A DNA stretch of 41,597 bases from a virus. Positions 22,901 to 31,384 of this stretch are shown in pieces; within the stretch, counting starts at the first letter, position 1, and every line of letters begins with the position of its first letter. The translations under genes and the position numbers were made by a program. The stretch spans positions 1-41,597 of IMG/VR virus record IMGVR_UViG_3300005563_000016; one strand, given 5' to 3'. The notes beneath the pieces are model-generated. The model ran no database searches and had not been told where the DNA came from. It saw only the letters and a list, made by a program, of their open reading frames with translations.

Positions 22901-23299
22901 GGCGGTGTTACCGGCCACTGCCACGTCGGACTTGTTGGTCGTGTCATTGACCCTAACTAGAGGGTCAGAGACCAACCGCGACGGTCGTGGGGCAGACGCA
23001 TTGACGTACGACCACGACCCGAAGATAGGGTCGCGTCGTAGTGTCCCGTCAGCGGTGAGCAGGTGCGGGACTCCATCCATGTCGACGATGGAGTTCGGAG
23101 CCTTGGCAATCGCCGCCTGGGTACCAGACCCGTGGGCCACGTCCAGCGCTACGCCGTTACGCTTGCCGATCTGCTTGTCACGCGACCAGCGGACCTCGCC
23201 GATGGAGATCCACCCCGGCGGGTCACTCGCGAAGTTGTCGTCATTGTCTGACAGGCCGTCCACGAGCGGCACCGTCACAACGCGCTTGTCTAGGCTCAC
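19973..23299 (-). CDS. Tail nozzle / DNA-stabilisation protein, 1108 aa
   Basis: A very large β-rich protein. The N-terminus (VVTVPLVDGLSDNDDNF, then IGEVRWSRDKQIGKRNGV) matches the start of phage tail-nozzle or packaged-DNA-stabilisation proteins, where a V-P-L-GG-L.. segment is followed by L.E....R...G...KRNGY. The middle and C-terminal parts have repeated β-propeller-like blades (RLWGLSGEDRLDVWYTKP, VVVFKRTKVFVIEGDGGD). It would close the portal channel below the adaptor. GTG 23299 overlaps the stop of the 79-aa gene. It is the largest gene in the window. Confidence 0.75.
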   Translation of the reverse strand: MSLDKRVVTVPLVDGLSDNDDNFASDPPGWISIGEVRWSRDKQIGKRNGVALDVAHGSGTQAAIAKAPNSIVDMDGVPHLLTADGTLRRDPIFGSWSYVNASAPRPSRLVSDPLVRVNDTTNKSDVAVAGNTACAVWEVIKPAGTVPVVYYGFWDISGDVPRPLAPPVAVVGNAPRVVALASRYFVMTWIDLPTGARHIQSAAYDTTAGTYTFGGTIVLDAIGIGGSNQYALGTSADLTSYAIVSYLTGATNQAKKLDNTGTATATIALTAMSGAQHVIHNSAISKIVVIDGTGTVQHFADTFGGVGTVITPFTAPPSGRYAGQFFRATIGLFDATGRMLIARSTAGPHGTALAGPMGAQVAVLDTAFAVLYDGVNVLGGIAIAGHCSPFITRTACCYFAVSHESAYYTADQDPTTTTPTVSAFRAAPVAYVVRAYVDTHNAMQLAAVGRYGQDAIELLGNAAVGTPVVSTGTSHLPHMAYDPSATDPRLVTAYPARMADFLGGTLGTFKRGVDIAQCWPHTTTPARNVNAQALRIIGCGHGTSSIDGNEHVEMTPEAPQWLEISGSDAASVGNAYPVGAGSHIDTTGTPWGGGPNPNKQWGFCVVWRYVDARGALHRSAPSSVYYALYAELVGGGGEAAKLVFEPWRPMGLLGERGTTPEIEVYAAPYDAPGDFRLLGIVTPVPDTTVDEGRVYVALTNGGTPLAYSVGVTATWDAKDPRNATPRQLYTTALAGSGLAATPSPALLSICSTQSRLWGLSGEDRLDVWYTKPIALGYAPEWSDTLRVRVPQDGGPSVAIAAIDDKVVVFKRTKVFVIEGDGGDASGNSSSLRTPRLVSSDVGCDSVESVVEGPFGIIFHSERGFMVLGRDLTYNFIGAPVMDQLTPASSDGVSRIVVSSCIIPSETEVRFATKTARSSNAGLGLAWNYRLNRWTRRSVTVLPVAFNANVGGVEWFDCFHTSNGSDIYKETPYVWTYAPFQQSMQSSWVKLNGIAGYGRVWRAVFVFKHYGDANTGTGITITCSADYTSALDVTRAWSPADLAALQDSSGRIELSVKPLTQKCEAIQFNIAETDDAKLDTGRGFDLIGVTLEVGVKRGAYKRLPAAARK

Positions 23300-23535
23300 G
23301 GGATAGGCCCACCGAGCAGACCGGACACCGCCGCCGCCAAGCGGTTCAACGCCGCGTCCTGCGTCGTGGGGGCAGGGCTAGCCCAATCCGTCGGCGAGCC
23401 AGCCTGATAGCTCTCGGCATCGGTAGCAGCGTCGATGGTCTGGCGCCGCGCCTGGTCCAACGCGCGGCGGACCGCCGTCTCTAGCTGGACGTGGTCTGGG
23501 TTGCCGGTAGAGACGAGGTCAATCTGAGCGGTCAT
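23296..23535 (-). CDS. Small virion-region protein, 79 aa
   Basis: Helical N-terminal half (VQLETAVRRALDQARRQTIDAATDA) and an Ala/Pro-rich C-terminus with no recognised motif. Both ends overlap neighbours (ATGA and GTGA), tying its expression to the adaptor and nozzle genes. Confidence 0.68.
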   Translation of the reverse strand: MTAQIDLVSTGNPDHVQLETAVRRALDQARRQTIDAATDAESYQAGSPTDWASPAPTTQDAALNRLAAAVSGLLGGPIP

Positions 23536-24260
23536 GAACGAACCTGCATCCAGTCCCTACCATACCCGGCGTTCTCCGTGTCGCGCACGGTGCCCGGGTG
23601 GTCGAGGTCGGGTGTCCGTATCTGGGCCTGGATGTCGAGCAGGACGCGATCGCGCTCGTTCACAAGGTCCGTCGTCGAAGACTCCTCTTTGGTCAAGCAT
23701 TTGATGGCCGCGTCGAGGACCACCCACTCCTCCCAGCCATCACCCGACCAGTAGTTGTCGCCATCGGCCACTAGGTCCACGAACGACGGGACGTAGTCTA
23801 CCGTGATGACGTAGGCACCGTCAGGCGTGGGCGAGAAGAACAGTCCAACACCTCCAGCGGAAGCGTTGTTAGACTGGATGCTGAGCCGGTAGGACACCGG
23901 GAGCGCTTGCACGCCCCACGTTGACGCGTTCTCGTAGAGGGTCCGCTTCTCTGGCGTCCATCGGTCTAGCGAGCGCTGCCAGCCGTTGATGTTCGCAGCG
24001 ACGTGGAGGAGCTTGTAGAATCCCGTTTCGACGCCGTCGATCTTGGACACGGCGTAGAGCGCCGTGCCCGCCACCGTGGTCAACGTGGCGCGACACATGA
24101 AGTACGCCTCGTCATAGTCCACCATCATGGCGTGCAATCGCGCGCACGACTGGTTGACAAAGCGGGTGATCTCCGCGTCGGTGACGTGGCTATCGCCCTC
24201 CATGTCCGCACGCTGCCGGACTTCGGTGCGAAGCTGTAGCAGGGTGCGGACACGGGCCAT
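23532..24260 (-). CDS. Head-tail adaptor-like protein, 242 aa
   Basis: Starts RTLLQLRTEVRQRADMEGDSH-TDAEITRFVNQSCARL, the familiar opening of podovirus/siphovirus adaptor-like proteins (L..LR..VRxRADxxxxx.VTDxELxxxxNxS). It then has TVAGTALYAVSK, a predicted β strand pair, and a C-terminal helix with WEEWVVLDAAIKCLTKEESSTTDL. The gene lies two genes before the nozzle in transcription order, as expected for the ring between portal and nozzle. Confidence 0.75.
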   Translation of the reverse strand: MARVRTLLQLRTEVRQRADMEGDSHVTDAEITRFVNQSCARLHAMMVDYDEAYFMCRATLTTVAGTALYAVSKIDGVETGFYKLLHVAANINGWQRSLDRWTPEKRTLYENASTWGVQALPVSYRLSIQSNNASAGGVGLFFSPTPDGAYVITVDYVPSFVDLVADGDNYWSGDGWEEWVVLDAAIKCLTKEESSTTDLVNERDRVLLDIQAQIRTPDLDHPGTVRDTENAGYGRDWMQVRS

Positions 24261-24269
24261 GCGGCTACC

Positions 24270-24503
24270 TCACTCGGTGGGACTCATCAGCGCTTCGAAC
24301 ATGGAGCGGAAGGCGCGAGAAACCGCTCCAGGGTCGCCCGCCTGAACCGCTGCGATGAGGTCGGCAGAGCCAGCCTCTAGCGTCATCTGCTCGGGGTCGA
24401 CCACTTCTCCGAGGTCGTCTGCGTCTGGCTCGGCGGCTGCCATCTCTGGCTTGCCGCCGAGCATCGAACGCACCCGAGACTCTACAGCCTCGGGACCGGA
24501 CAT
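24270..24503 (-). CDS. Acidic hypothetical protein, 77 aa
   Basis: ATG 24503 forms TGATG with the stop of the structural gene upstream. A short, acidic, helical protein (DADDLGEVVDPEQMTLEAGSA; AFRSMFEALMSPTE). No family recognised; it may be a head completion or assembly factor. Confidence 0.65.
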   Translation of the reverse strand: MSGPEAVESRVRSMLGGKPEMAAAEPDADDLGEVVDPEQMTLEAGSADLIAAVQAGDPGAVSRAFRSMFEALMSPTE

Positions 24504-25192
24504 CAGACGCCGCCCGTACCGGTGATGGGCAGCTCCGCCCACGTGATCGACGCCGACGCGACGACGGCGGTACCGACCGCTCCAGGGGCGAGCGTCAGCA
24601 CCGAGCCGGGCGGCACGACGATCGACCCGTCCACGTACTCGCGGACGATCTGGTTGGGCGTGGTGGCCGCGATGGCTGCCGCGAAGCCGACCGTTGGGAA
24701 CATGCGCATGGTCGTGTGGACCAGGCCACCCGTAATGGCCGCCTGCGTGTACGCCTTGGCCGTCGAGGTGCCTGCGCGAGCCGCCTGAGGGGTCGCTGCC
24801 GAGGTCGTGGTCGCCGTGAGGGCCGCCGTGTTGCCGGCGCTCACGCACCAGTACCATGCCTGCGCGCCGTCGGTGCCAGAGATGCGTGCGATGTCGGCGA
24901 ACAGCACTTCGAAGTCGTAGGTGTTGCCCACGGGGTTGTAGAGCGACAGGAACGTCGCCGCCGCCGCCGCGGGCGGGGCCACGTTGGCCGCCACGATCGT
25001 GGTGCCCGCCGTTGCCGTGCTGGTCGAAAAGACCATGTTCTTGGCCGCCATGGCCGCGAACCGTGCGCGGAAGTCCGCGTTGAGCTGCACGCCGAATCGG
25101 TCCGACTGGACCGAGAAGATCGCGCCAGCGCCGTTCGCGCTCGGGGTGCCCAGGACTACGCCAAGGCCAATGGAGGTGTCGGTGATGCTCAT
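24503..25192 (-). CDS. Virion structural protein, 229 aa
   Basis: Ala/Thr-rich β protein beginning with ITDTSIGLGVVLGTPSANG. Internal features (FLSLYNPVGNTYDFEVLF and the later IDGSIVVPPG-type segment VDGSIVVPPGSVLTLAPG near the C-terminus, with ITWAELP at the end) recall uncharacterised structural proteins of podoviruses. Probably a head decoration or minor capsid protein. ATG 25192 is preferred to a frame opening farther upstream. Confidence 0.65.
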   Translation of the reverse strand: MSITDTSIGLGVVLGTPSANGAGAIFSVQSDRFGVQLNADFRARFAAMAAKNMVFSTSTATAGTTIVAANVAPPAAAAATFLSLYNPVGNTYDFEVLFADIARISGTDGAQAWYWCVSAGNTAALTATTTSAATPQAARAGTSTAKAYTQAAITGGLVHTTMRMFPTVGFAAAIAATTPNQIVREYVDGSIVVPPGSVLTLAPGAVGTAVVASASITWAELPITGTGGV

Positions 25193-25194
25193 GA

Positions 25195-25623
25195 TCAGGA
25201 GCCCTTTCGCGGAGTCGTGGAGTTCTTGAGGTGAATGGCGAACCGGACGGTACATCCGCTGTTCAACTCGACGGGCGTGTTGGCCGCGGAGTCGAACTGG
25301 ATGTTGATGATGCCGTCGGTGTGGACGGTCTGGCTGATGATGGTCATGGTCGGCGCGATTCGCGTACCCGCATCGAGGACGATGAAGTCCACGAACAGGA
25401 GTGGCGAAGTCAGCGTGCCAGCCGAGACGTAGTTGGCTGCGCTCTGCGGATACACATCCGCTAGCGTCAGTCGATACGCCCCGACCCCGGTACGAGACAG
25501 CGTGACGCCGTTGCAGTCCTGCGCAGTGATGGCGCCGGTAGCCCCGACGTTCATGTGCGCATAGACCACGACCACGTTACGGTCTAGCGAGCCGTACTCG
25601 CTATGTACTGTGCGGTTCGCCAT
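25195..25623 (-). CDS. Virion structural protein, 142 aa
   Basis: A β-rich product (NVVVVYAHMNVGATGAITAQ, YRLTLADVYPQSAANYVSA) located directly after the major capsid protein gene, the usual place of a decoration protein. It contains no catalytic motif. Start ATG 25623; the stop lies two bases before the next gene. Confidence 0.65.
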   Translation of the reverse strand: MANRTVHSEYGSLDRNVVVVYAHMNVGATGAITAQDCNGVTLSRTGVGAYRLTLADVYPQSAANYVSAGTLTSPLLFVDFIVLDAGTRIAPTMTIISQTVHTDGIINIQFDSAANTPVELNSGCTVRFAIHLKNSTTPRKGS

Positions 25624-25626
25624 GGC

Positions 25627-26874
25627 TCAGCCGATCGTGAACACGCCGTTGAAGCCAGGCGCGTTGCAGGCGAGCTGCGCACGGTACACGCCCTGGAACT
25701 CGACCGAGTCCGCCGTCACGACGCGCAGCATGTCGAGGCCGTCGTTGTTCAGCATCTTGGGGATGCCGCCGAGCGAGTAGAGCATCCACGTGTCCAACTG
25801 GAGCACGTACATGCGTCCACGCGGGCAGTCGCGGTCTGCGTAGATGCGGCACTCCACGTCACCGAGGATGATCTCGATGGCACGGAAGCCGACCGTCGAC
25901 GCGTCGAACGAGGGCGTCAGGACGTAGCGTGCACGCGTCCCAAGGCTGTTCTGGAGGTTCTTGAAGTCCTGCGTGTGCATGACGATCGTGTCGGGCATCC
26001 CGCCCTGACGCGACACCAGCTCGACCGCAGTGAGCAGCGCTTCCTCGATGGGAGTACCCGCGAGGCTCGCCGACGCACGGACGCCAGACAGACGCTGGAG
26101 GTCCGCCGTGCGGTCGACGCCGAAGAAGAGCGTGGCGCCAGGAGCCGTAGTGGGGATCCACGCGTCCAGGCCGCTCATCTTGAGGCCGAAGTCGCCCGAG
26201 ACGAACAGGTAGTCGCTCGTCGCCAGGCCGGTGATCTGCGTCGACCAGTTGGCGCCGCTCGTCGTGATGGTGCCGGCGTTGCGGTCGATCGCGGTGATCT
26301 GCGCCGAGCCGGTCTTGAGCGAACCGCTGGTGCCGTCGGTCGTGGCCGCCTGGATGAACTGGCCGACCTCGAACCACACGATATCCGCCGTCTCGGCGAG
26401 CGTGAGGACGAGCGAGGCGACCGTCGAGCCCGTCGAAATCTGCCCGATGGCGCCACCACCGTTGTGGTAGAGCGCATGGACCGCAGAGCGCTTGAGCTGG
26501 CGCATGGCGCCATCGATCTCGCTCTTGGCGCCCTGGATGAACGCGCCGGGGTTCGACTTCGACCGGTCGATCACGTCACCCGTGATGCGCGCCGCCGCGT
26601 AGTCGTTGACCGTCGTGATCTGGAACGCTTTGTACTTCGACGCGCTCTGACCCGAGCTTGCGCCGAGCACGGTGCCAGCCGTCGCCGACCGGCCCTGGGG
26701 CAGGCCGTAGCGGAGCGGGACCTTGATCAACTCGCCGAGTCCGGCGGCCTTGGGGTCCTTGGGGAGGATGCCGAGAAGGGGCGAGCCCTTGTAGACTACG
26801 TCCTTGGGGTATTCGCCGTTCGGGAAAACCGTCTTGAGGACCGGCGTAAATGCCGTGATGTCCAAATCAGCCAT
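25627..26874 (-). CDS. Major capsid protein, 415 aa
   Basis: Length, position after the scaffold and sequence features fit an HK97-fold major capsid protein of podovirus type. The N-terminus (FTPVLKTVFPNGEYPKDVVYKGSPLLGILPKD) is the typical N-arm; GELIKVPLRYGLPQGRSAT and YAAARITGDVID follow; the central domain with a β insertion spans about residues 190-255; and the C-terminus has IEIILGDVECRIYADRDCPRG and WMLYSLGGIPKML. The ribosome-binding GGAG lies inside a short hairpin (26881-26895). Expected to be the most abundant virion protein. Confidence 0.85.
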   Translation of the reverse strand: MADLDITAFTPVLKTVFPNGEYPKDVVYKGSPLLGILPKDPKAAGLGELIKVPLRYGLPQGRSATAGTVLGASSGQSASKYKAFQITTVNDYAAARITGDVIDRSKSNPGAFIQGAKSEIDGAMRQLKRSAVHALYHNGGGAIGQISTGSTVASLVLTLAETADIVWFEVGQFIQAATTDGTSGSLKTGSAQITAIDRNAGTITTSGANWSTQITGLATSDYLFVSGDFGLKMSGLDAWIPTTAPGATLFFGVDRTADLQRLSGVRASASLAGTPIEEALLTAVELVSRQGGMPDTIVMHTQDFKNLQNSLGTRARYVLTPSFDASTVGFRAIEIILGDVECRIYADRDCPRGRMYVLQLDTWMLYSLGGIPKMLNNDGLDMLRVVTADSVEFQGVYRAQLACNAPGFNGVFTIG

Positions 26875-26880
26875 GAGACA

Positions 26881-26895
26881 CTCCGCGGGGCGGAG
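26881..26895 (-). promoter_or_regulatory. Hairpin containing the capsid gene ribosome-binding site
   Basis: CTCCGC and GCGGAG (6 bp, 3-base loop) form a hairpin in the 32-base gap between the scaffold and the capsid genes. On the minus strand its 3' arm supplies the GGAG ribosome-binding site of the capsid ATG at 26874, six bases away. It may tune capsid translation or protect an mRNA end. Confidence 0.45.
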
Positions 26896-26906
26896 AGTCG
26901 GAAGCG

Positions 26907-27857
26907 CTACTTACGTCGCGCCACGAACTCCGCGGTAGCTCGTTCAAGCTCGCGGGCCTCGTGTTCCTGCCTCCGTCGGATGACGCTCACGGGATCATCT
27001 CCCTGAACCGTCCCCGCAGGGGCTGCCGGAGCAGCGGGCATCGCGGACTCTTGCGAGAGTCGGCCTGTAAGTGTCGTCGGACCACCCGACCCACTCACGT
27101 TGCCCGCTGTGTCTCCAGGGCTGCTAACTGACGGTGTCTTCGGTTCCACCTGGCCGGTGGGGGCGAGCGCTTTCTGTCTACGCTCCAGCCTGGTCTTTAG
27201 CCAGGACTCCATCTCTGCGGACGCCGCGTCGAACGTGAGCGCCGTAGGACGCTTATCCATATCACGGAGCGTATTGCGAATCAAGTCGGGATCGTCTTCC
27301 CACTCGATTGCCAGTAGCGGGAACTTCTCTCCAGCCGTCTTGATGTGCTCTGCCCACGTCGCTTCGATGCCCGTCCAGCGCTCCGCTACAGCCTTCTCGT
27401 GGTCGGCCTTCTGGCGTGCTTCCAGCTTGGCTAGGATGGCCTCCTCGGTGACCGGAGGCGGTGCGGCGGGTGCTGCGGGCCGCTTGGCAGACAACTTGTG
27501 CTGAGTGAGGCGCTTGTAGATGTCCGGGAACTCGCTCTCGATCTTGGAATAGTCCCCATCGTTGTACGCCTTCCGGAGAGCCTCCATCCCAGCAGAAGTG
27601 CCCTTCTCGCGCTCGGCTAGCTGCGCTTCCTTGGCCGCCACTTCCTTGGCGCGCGCTTCCACGCCTTGGCGCTCTCGCGTGAGGCGCTTCTCGGCGGCGG
27701 TGATGGCCGACCAGTCCTTGACGCCCGGGGCCGGCTTGGGCGCCTCGGGCTTCTTGACTTCTGCTGTCTCCGGCGTCTTAGCCGGCTCGGTGGGCGCCTG
27801 CACGGGTGCGGCGCCGTTGGTCGCGGGGGCAACGGTCTCGGTCGTGGCTTCGCTCAT
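26907..27857 (-). CDS. Scaffold protein, 316 aa
   Basis: Highly charged, almost entirely helical, with a Pro/Ala-rich disordered start (about residues 1-50), a long coiled coil (ITAAEKRLTRERQGVEARAK; VAAKEAQLAEREKG) and a charged C-terminus (RRRQEHEARELERATAEFVA). These traits and the place between portal and capsid genes are those of phage scaffolding proteins, which assemble the procapsid and then leave. No protease motif is present. Confidence 0.82.
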   Translation of the reverse strand: MSEATTETVAPATNGAAPVQAPTEPAKTPETAEVKKPEAPKPAPGVKDWSAITAAEKRLTRERQGVEARAKEVAAKEAQLAEREKGTSAGMEALRKAYNDGDYSKIESEFPDIYKRLTQHKLSAKRPAAPAAPPPVTEEAILAKLEARQKADHEKAVAERWTGIEATWAEHIKTAGEKFPLLAIEWEDDPDLIRNTLRDMDKRPTALTFDAASAEMESWLKTRLERRQKALAPTGQVEPKTPSVSSPGDTAGNVSGSGGPTTLTGRLSQESAMPAAPAAPAGTVQGDDPVSVIRRRQEHEARELERATAEFVARRK

Positions 27858-27875
27858 TCTTCCTCGGGTCTTGGG

Positions 27876-29741
27876 TCAGGCCGCCATCGGCATGGGTGCA
27901 GGTGGCGCGACAGGTGGGCCAGCAGGGGCAGGCATCGGCATCCCAGGCGGCGGGCCTACGGGGGCTTGCGGGCCTGGCTGAGGCGCTGCTGGGGGCGGCG
28001 CGAGCATGGCCGCTGCCTCGTTCATGAAGCGGCGGAGTAGCTCCAGAGTCTTCTCGGGGGCGCCCTTCTCGCGTTCGTCGAGGTACACAGCCTGGGTGTA
28101 CTGCACGCACACTTGGAGGTTGTCGTACGCCTCGGGGGCCTGGTAGTCGCCGTCATCCAGCATGGCGCATACGCGGGCACGGACGGCTCGCAGCGGAGCG
28201 GTAGCGATGTCGCCGGCCTCTTCCAGATCGGGGATATCCGCCAGCTCCATCGCACGCTCGGGCGTGATCCAACCAGCCTTCTGCCACTCGCTGACAGTCT
28301 GGGACCGGCCGGCGGGTGTCTGGGGTAGGAGCGACTCGGGGAAGCACTGGAGGACGTACTCATCGCGCTTTAGGTTCACGTCGAGCCACTTGATGCGGAT
28401 CTTCTGGTTCTTGTCCGGTACGTCGACCTCGAAGCCGGGGATCTCCTGCGCCTCGTCGATGCCACGGGCCACCACGTCCATGAACCATTGCTCATAGGCG
28501 CGACCTGGGATAATGAATCGCTCCGACTCGATGTCCGAGAACTCGCGGAGGGCCTTGCCGCTGTCCAGGCCAACGGGCTTGCGGGACTGCGCCGCGAGCT
28601 GGCTGATACCCACCTCGTCGAAGGCCCTCTGATAGAGCCGGTCGAGGTGCGCGAAGATCTCCGGGTGCACGCTCTGCTGCGGCACCACCGTGGGCGCCTG
28701 CGCCCCGGCGTTGACTGTCAGGATGGCACCAATGTCGTTGTTCAGGTGGGCCTTCGGTACGCCTGAGCCCGCCTGTAGGATGATCTTGGTTACGCCGAGC
28801 AGGTGCATGGAGCGCTGCACACGCTCTAGAAGCTTGTTGATCTCCACCTGAATCCCGGTGAGGCGTTCGGCGATGCCACGCCCCCACCAGCCGGCGATGG
28901 ACTTCTCCCAGCGGAACACGGCGAACGGGAAGTTGGGCCGCTTCCACTCCTCCTGAAACAGCAGGGCACCGTCCACGGCGATGACGTGGCGGCCGTCCTT
29001 GGCGTTCGGGCCGCTCTTGAGGTGCCATGACTCGTAGACCATCACCTGATCGGTAGGTCCCTGGTCGCCCCTGACCTCTTTGGTGGCCGCGCGCTGGATG
29101 GCCTCGGCGTGCTCCGGGTACGCCTCCTTGAGGACGCTCCGGTCAACGTAGGCCCGCTGCGTCATGGTCCGCGGCTTGGCCTGGAACCCGTCTTGATCCT
29201 CGATCAGGATGTCCCAGGGCAGCACGCGCTCGTTGCCGATGGTCTTCTCGTGCTTGTCCCCGATGATCTTGCTGATGCCCGTCCCGAACGTGGCGCCGTC
29301 GCGGAAGATGGTCGGCCCCAGCTCGTAGGAGCCGGACTGGTGAAGCATGCCCTTGCCGAACTTGTTGAGCTTGGGCGCCTTGCGACGCATCTCGAAGTCG
29401 GCGCCGTTGGTGAGGAACTGAGGGGCCGGCCGGTTAGCGGCGATCTTCGCCGTCGCCGTGTCGATGCACGAGGCGATCACGTTCATCTGGAGCCGAGACT
29501 CTACAGCGGCCCAGGCGGTGAACTCCCACGGCTTGAGCCCCAAGATCTCCGCGTTGCCGTACATGCGGGCGTGACGCTGGAAGAGGCGTTCCCGGTACTT
29601 CTGTGATGGCGTCTCCTCGATGTGCTTGGCGTAGGCCACCACGGCCTTGGCAAGCTCATTCGCCCCGTCCGGTTCCGTGGGAAGGTTCCACCAACGGAGG
29701 TCTGCGCGGTCGTCGGATGCTGAGAGAAAGCCGCCGGTCAT
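27876..29741 (-). CDS. Portal protein, 621 aa
   Basis: A large portal: after an N-terminal helix (NELAKAVVAYAKHIEETPSQ) come RLFQRHARMYGN, then a core with TIFRDGATFGTGISKI, VLPWDILIEDQDGF, and a stem/wing segment FPFAVFRWEKSIAGWWGRGI-ERLTGIQVEINKLLERVQRS, motifs often seen in portals of this type. The C-terminus is a long Pro/Ala/Met-rich tail. It follows the large terminase and the 70-aa gene, as in most tailed phages. ATG 29741 chosen as the start consistent with the downstream position of the 70-aa gene. Confidence 0.85.
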   Translation of the reverse strand: MTGGFLSASDDRADLRWWNLPTEPDGANELAKAVVAYAKHIEETPSQKYRERLFQRHARMYGNAEILGLKPWEFTAWAAVESRLQMNVIASCIDTATAKIAANRPAPQFLTNGADFEMRRKAPKLNKFGKGMLHQSGSYELGPTIFRDGATFGTGISKIIGDKHEKTIGNERVLPWDILIEDQDGFQAKPRTMTQRAYVDRSVLKEAYPEHAEAIQRAATKEVRGDQGPTDQVMVYESWHLKSGPNAKDGRHVIAVDGALLFQEEWKRPNFPFAVFRWEKSIAGWWGRGIAERLTGIQVEINKLLERVQRSMHLLGVTKIILQAGSGVPKAHLNNDIGAILTVNAGAQAPTVVPQQSVHPEIFAHLDRLYQRAFDEVGISQLAAQSRKPVGLDSGKALREFSDIESERFIIPGRAYEQWFMDVVARGIDEAQEIPGFEVDVPDKNQKIRIKWLDVNLKRDEYVLQCFPESLLPQTPAGRSQTVSEWQKAGWITPERAMELADIPDLEEAGDIATAPLRAVRARVCAMLDDGDYQAPEAYDNLQVCVQYTQAVYLDEREKGAPEKTLELLRRFMNEAAAMLAPPPAAPQPGPQAPVGPPPGMPMPAPAGPPVAPPAPMPMAA

Positions 29742-29760
29742 ACCGTAACGCTCGCTTTCA

Positions 29761-29973
29761 TTACCCAGCGCTCCCGTAGAACTCGCGCTCTTCTCGCTTC
29801 GCTCGCTCCTCTGGCGTCTCATCAGCGGCCACGGGTAGCTCTGGCAGCGTAGACAGCGCCGACACACCGAACGTGGCAGAGACCCCGCCCACAGAGACGG
29901 CTACAGCGCCCCAGCCCTTGAGGGTCTGGATGGCGCGCAGTGCATGGCCGTAGGGGTCGCTACCATCGCTCAT
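29761..29973 (-). CDS. Small protein between terminase and portal, 70 aa
   Basis: Starts at ATG 29973, overlapping the end of the large terminase by 14 bases (an earlier ATG at 29985 is possible). A helical N-terminal half (YGHALRAIQTLKGWGAVAVSV) is followed by a hydrophobic Gly/Ser/Val region and a charged tail, ETPEERAKREEREFYG. Role unknown; small genes in this position are common. Confidence 0.6.
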   Translation of the reverse strand: MSDGSDPYGHALRAIQTLKGWGAVAVSVGGVSATFGVSALSTLPELPVAADETPEERAKREEREFYGSAG

Positions 29974-31366
29974 AGCCGGGGACATCCTCGACACGGCGAT
30001 CGGCTGCCTCAGCCTCTGCCGCACGTTGCGCCCACCAGTCTGGCGATTGATACTCCGGCTCTACAGCCACGCGTTCGGATCTGTGCGCCTGCGAGTGACG
30101 CCAGCCGTACAGTACCGCATCAGCGCAGTGGTTCGCAAGGCCTTTGGCCTCGTCTAGCCCCGACTTGTCGTAGACCAGTGACGCCCACTCGGTAGCCACC
30201 GCATCGCACATGCCCTTGATGAGCCGGCACTCCCCTCGCTCCAAGGCACCGTTGAGTAGGCGTCGGTTAGCCCGCTTCTCGCTCTTCTCGGCTGCGATGA
30301 TGGGCAGGCCATACCGGACGCGCAGCTCGTTGCCATAGGCGTGACCTAGGGCGCCCTCGTCGATAATGCACACCAGTTCCGGGCCATGCTCGGCGATCTC
30401 AGCTTGGAACCGCTCGGCCAGCGTCGCCGGGATGATGCCCGCCTCCTTGGTCGCCTCCTCCACGAACGTGTGCGGGTGGTTCTCGTGCCATGCGAGCTGG
30501 GCGAAGCCGGTGGTGGGCTTGACCTCGGAGGCTCCAAGGTCGGCGATGAACGCCCGGTGCCAGCCCTGTGGGCTCAGTGGCCGACCGTTGGGGTCGTGGG
30601 TGGGCAGAGCCTCCACGTCGTGCTTGGCGTCGTGGCGGTAGACTCGTTGGCCATCGTCCAAGATCCACAGGCCGTGTTCGAGTTGGTCTCTCGTCGTCTG
30701 ATCGAGCTGGGCAAGCGACTTGAGGTAATCCTCCATGTCGTTGTAGGGGTTGTCCTTGCCGAACGCCTGGACGAAGGGCCGCTCGCGGTTCCGCGGCTCT
30801 ATGAACCTGGCCTTGACCCAAGCATGCCCGATGTCGCCCGGGTTGGTAGCCGCCCGCATCCGGATAGGCACGTCCGAGCCAGACCGACGGCGCAGACGCG
30901 AAAACATGTAGGTGTACATACTCTCGGTGAAGGTCGTTACCTCGTCGATGCCGATGAACTGGAACTCGGCGGACTTGTAGCGGAGCCGGTCGTCCTCGTG
31001 GTCGCAGTACCCGAAGGTGAGTCTGGCGCCGCTGGGGAAGGTGAAGCGATGGTCCGACCCGTTCCAGTGGATGCCTGGCACTTCGTCCAGCCACTGGTGC
31101 GCGCGGAACATGATCGAGCCGTCAAGGCTTAGGTCGGCGAACGTCCGACGCATCAGCATCGCGGAGTAGTCCGGCCGGTCCACGTACTGCAACGCCGCCA
31201 TTAGGAGCGCGTCAGACTTGCCGCCGCCAGCCGCACCGCCGTACAGAGCCTCCCGCTCTTGGAGGGCTAGGAACGCCCTCTGGCGCCTCGTGGGCTCGTG
31301 GGGACAGAACGGGATGGAGACCAACAGGTCAGCCCGTAGGCGCTCTAGGTCGGCTTCAACGTCCAC
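29960..31366 (-). CDS. Terminase large subunit, 468 aa
   Basis: Packaging ATPase and nuclease. Walker A is at residues 43-51 (GGAAGGGKS), Walker B at about 138-142 (GIDE), and the coupling motif RAATNPG lies at about 170. The RNase H-like nuclease half shows acidic residues in FIADLGASE, VCIIDEGALGHAYG and HCADAVLYG. GTG 31366 is the start in the open frame; no other in-frame start is clearly better. The gene ends overlapping the 70-aa gene by 14 bases. The small subunit is not adjacent: five small genes, one on the other strand, separate the two. Confidence 0.93.
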   Translation of the reverse strand: MDVEADLERLRADLLVSIPFCPHEPTRRQRAFLALQEREALYGGAAGGGKSDALLMAALQYVDRPDYSAMLMRRTFADLSLDGSIMFRAHQWLDEVPGIHWNGSDHRFTFPSGARLTFGYCDHEDDRLRYKSAEFQFIGIDEVTTFTESMYTYMFSRLRRRSGSDVPIRMRAATNPGDIGHAWVKARFIEPRNRERPFVQAFGKDNPYNDMEDYLKSLAQLDQTTRDQLEHGLWILDDGQRVYRHDAKHDVEALPTHDPNGRPLSPQGWHRAFIADLGASEVKPTTGFAQLAWHENHPHTFVEEATKEAGIIPATLAERFQAEIAEHGPELVCIIDEGALGHAYGNELRVRYGLPIIAAEKSEKRANRRLLNGALERGECRLIKGMCDAVATEWASLVYDKSGLDEAKGLANHCADAVLYGWRHSQAHRSERVAVEPEYQSPDWWAQRAAEAEAADRRVEDVPGYERW

Positions 31367-31384
31367 TGAACCGGTGTCCAGTCG

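Noticed and set aside
25603-27006. 467-codon plus-strand open frame
   Set aside because: It lies exactly opposite the major capsid gene, has an Arg/Asp/Val-rich translation with no motif, and arises from GC-rich codon structure.
30386-31132. 248-codon plus-strand frame opposite the large terminase
   Set aside because: It is antisense to conserved terminase motifs and has no motif or start signal of its own.
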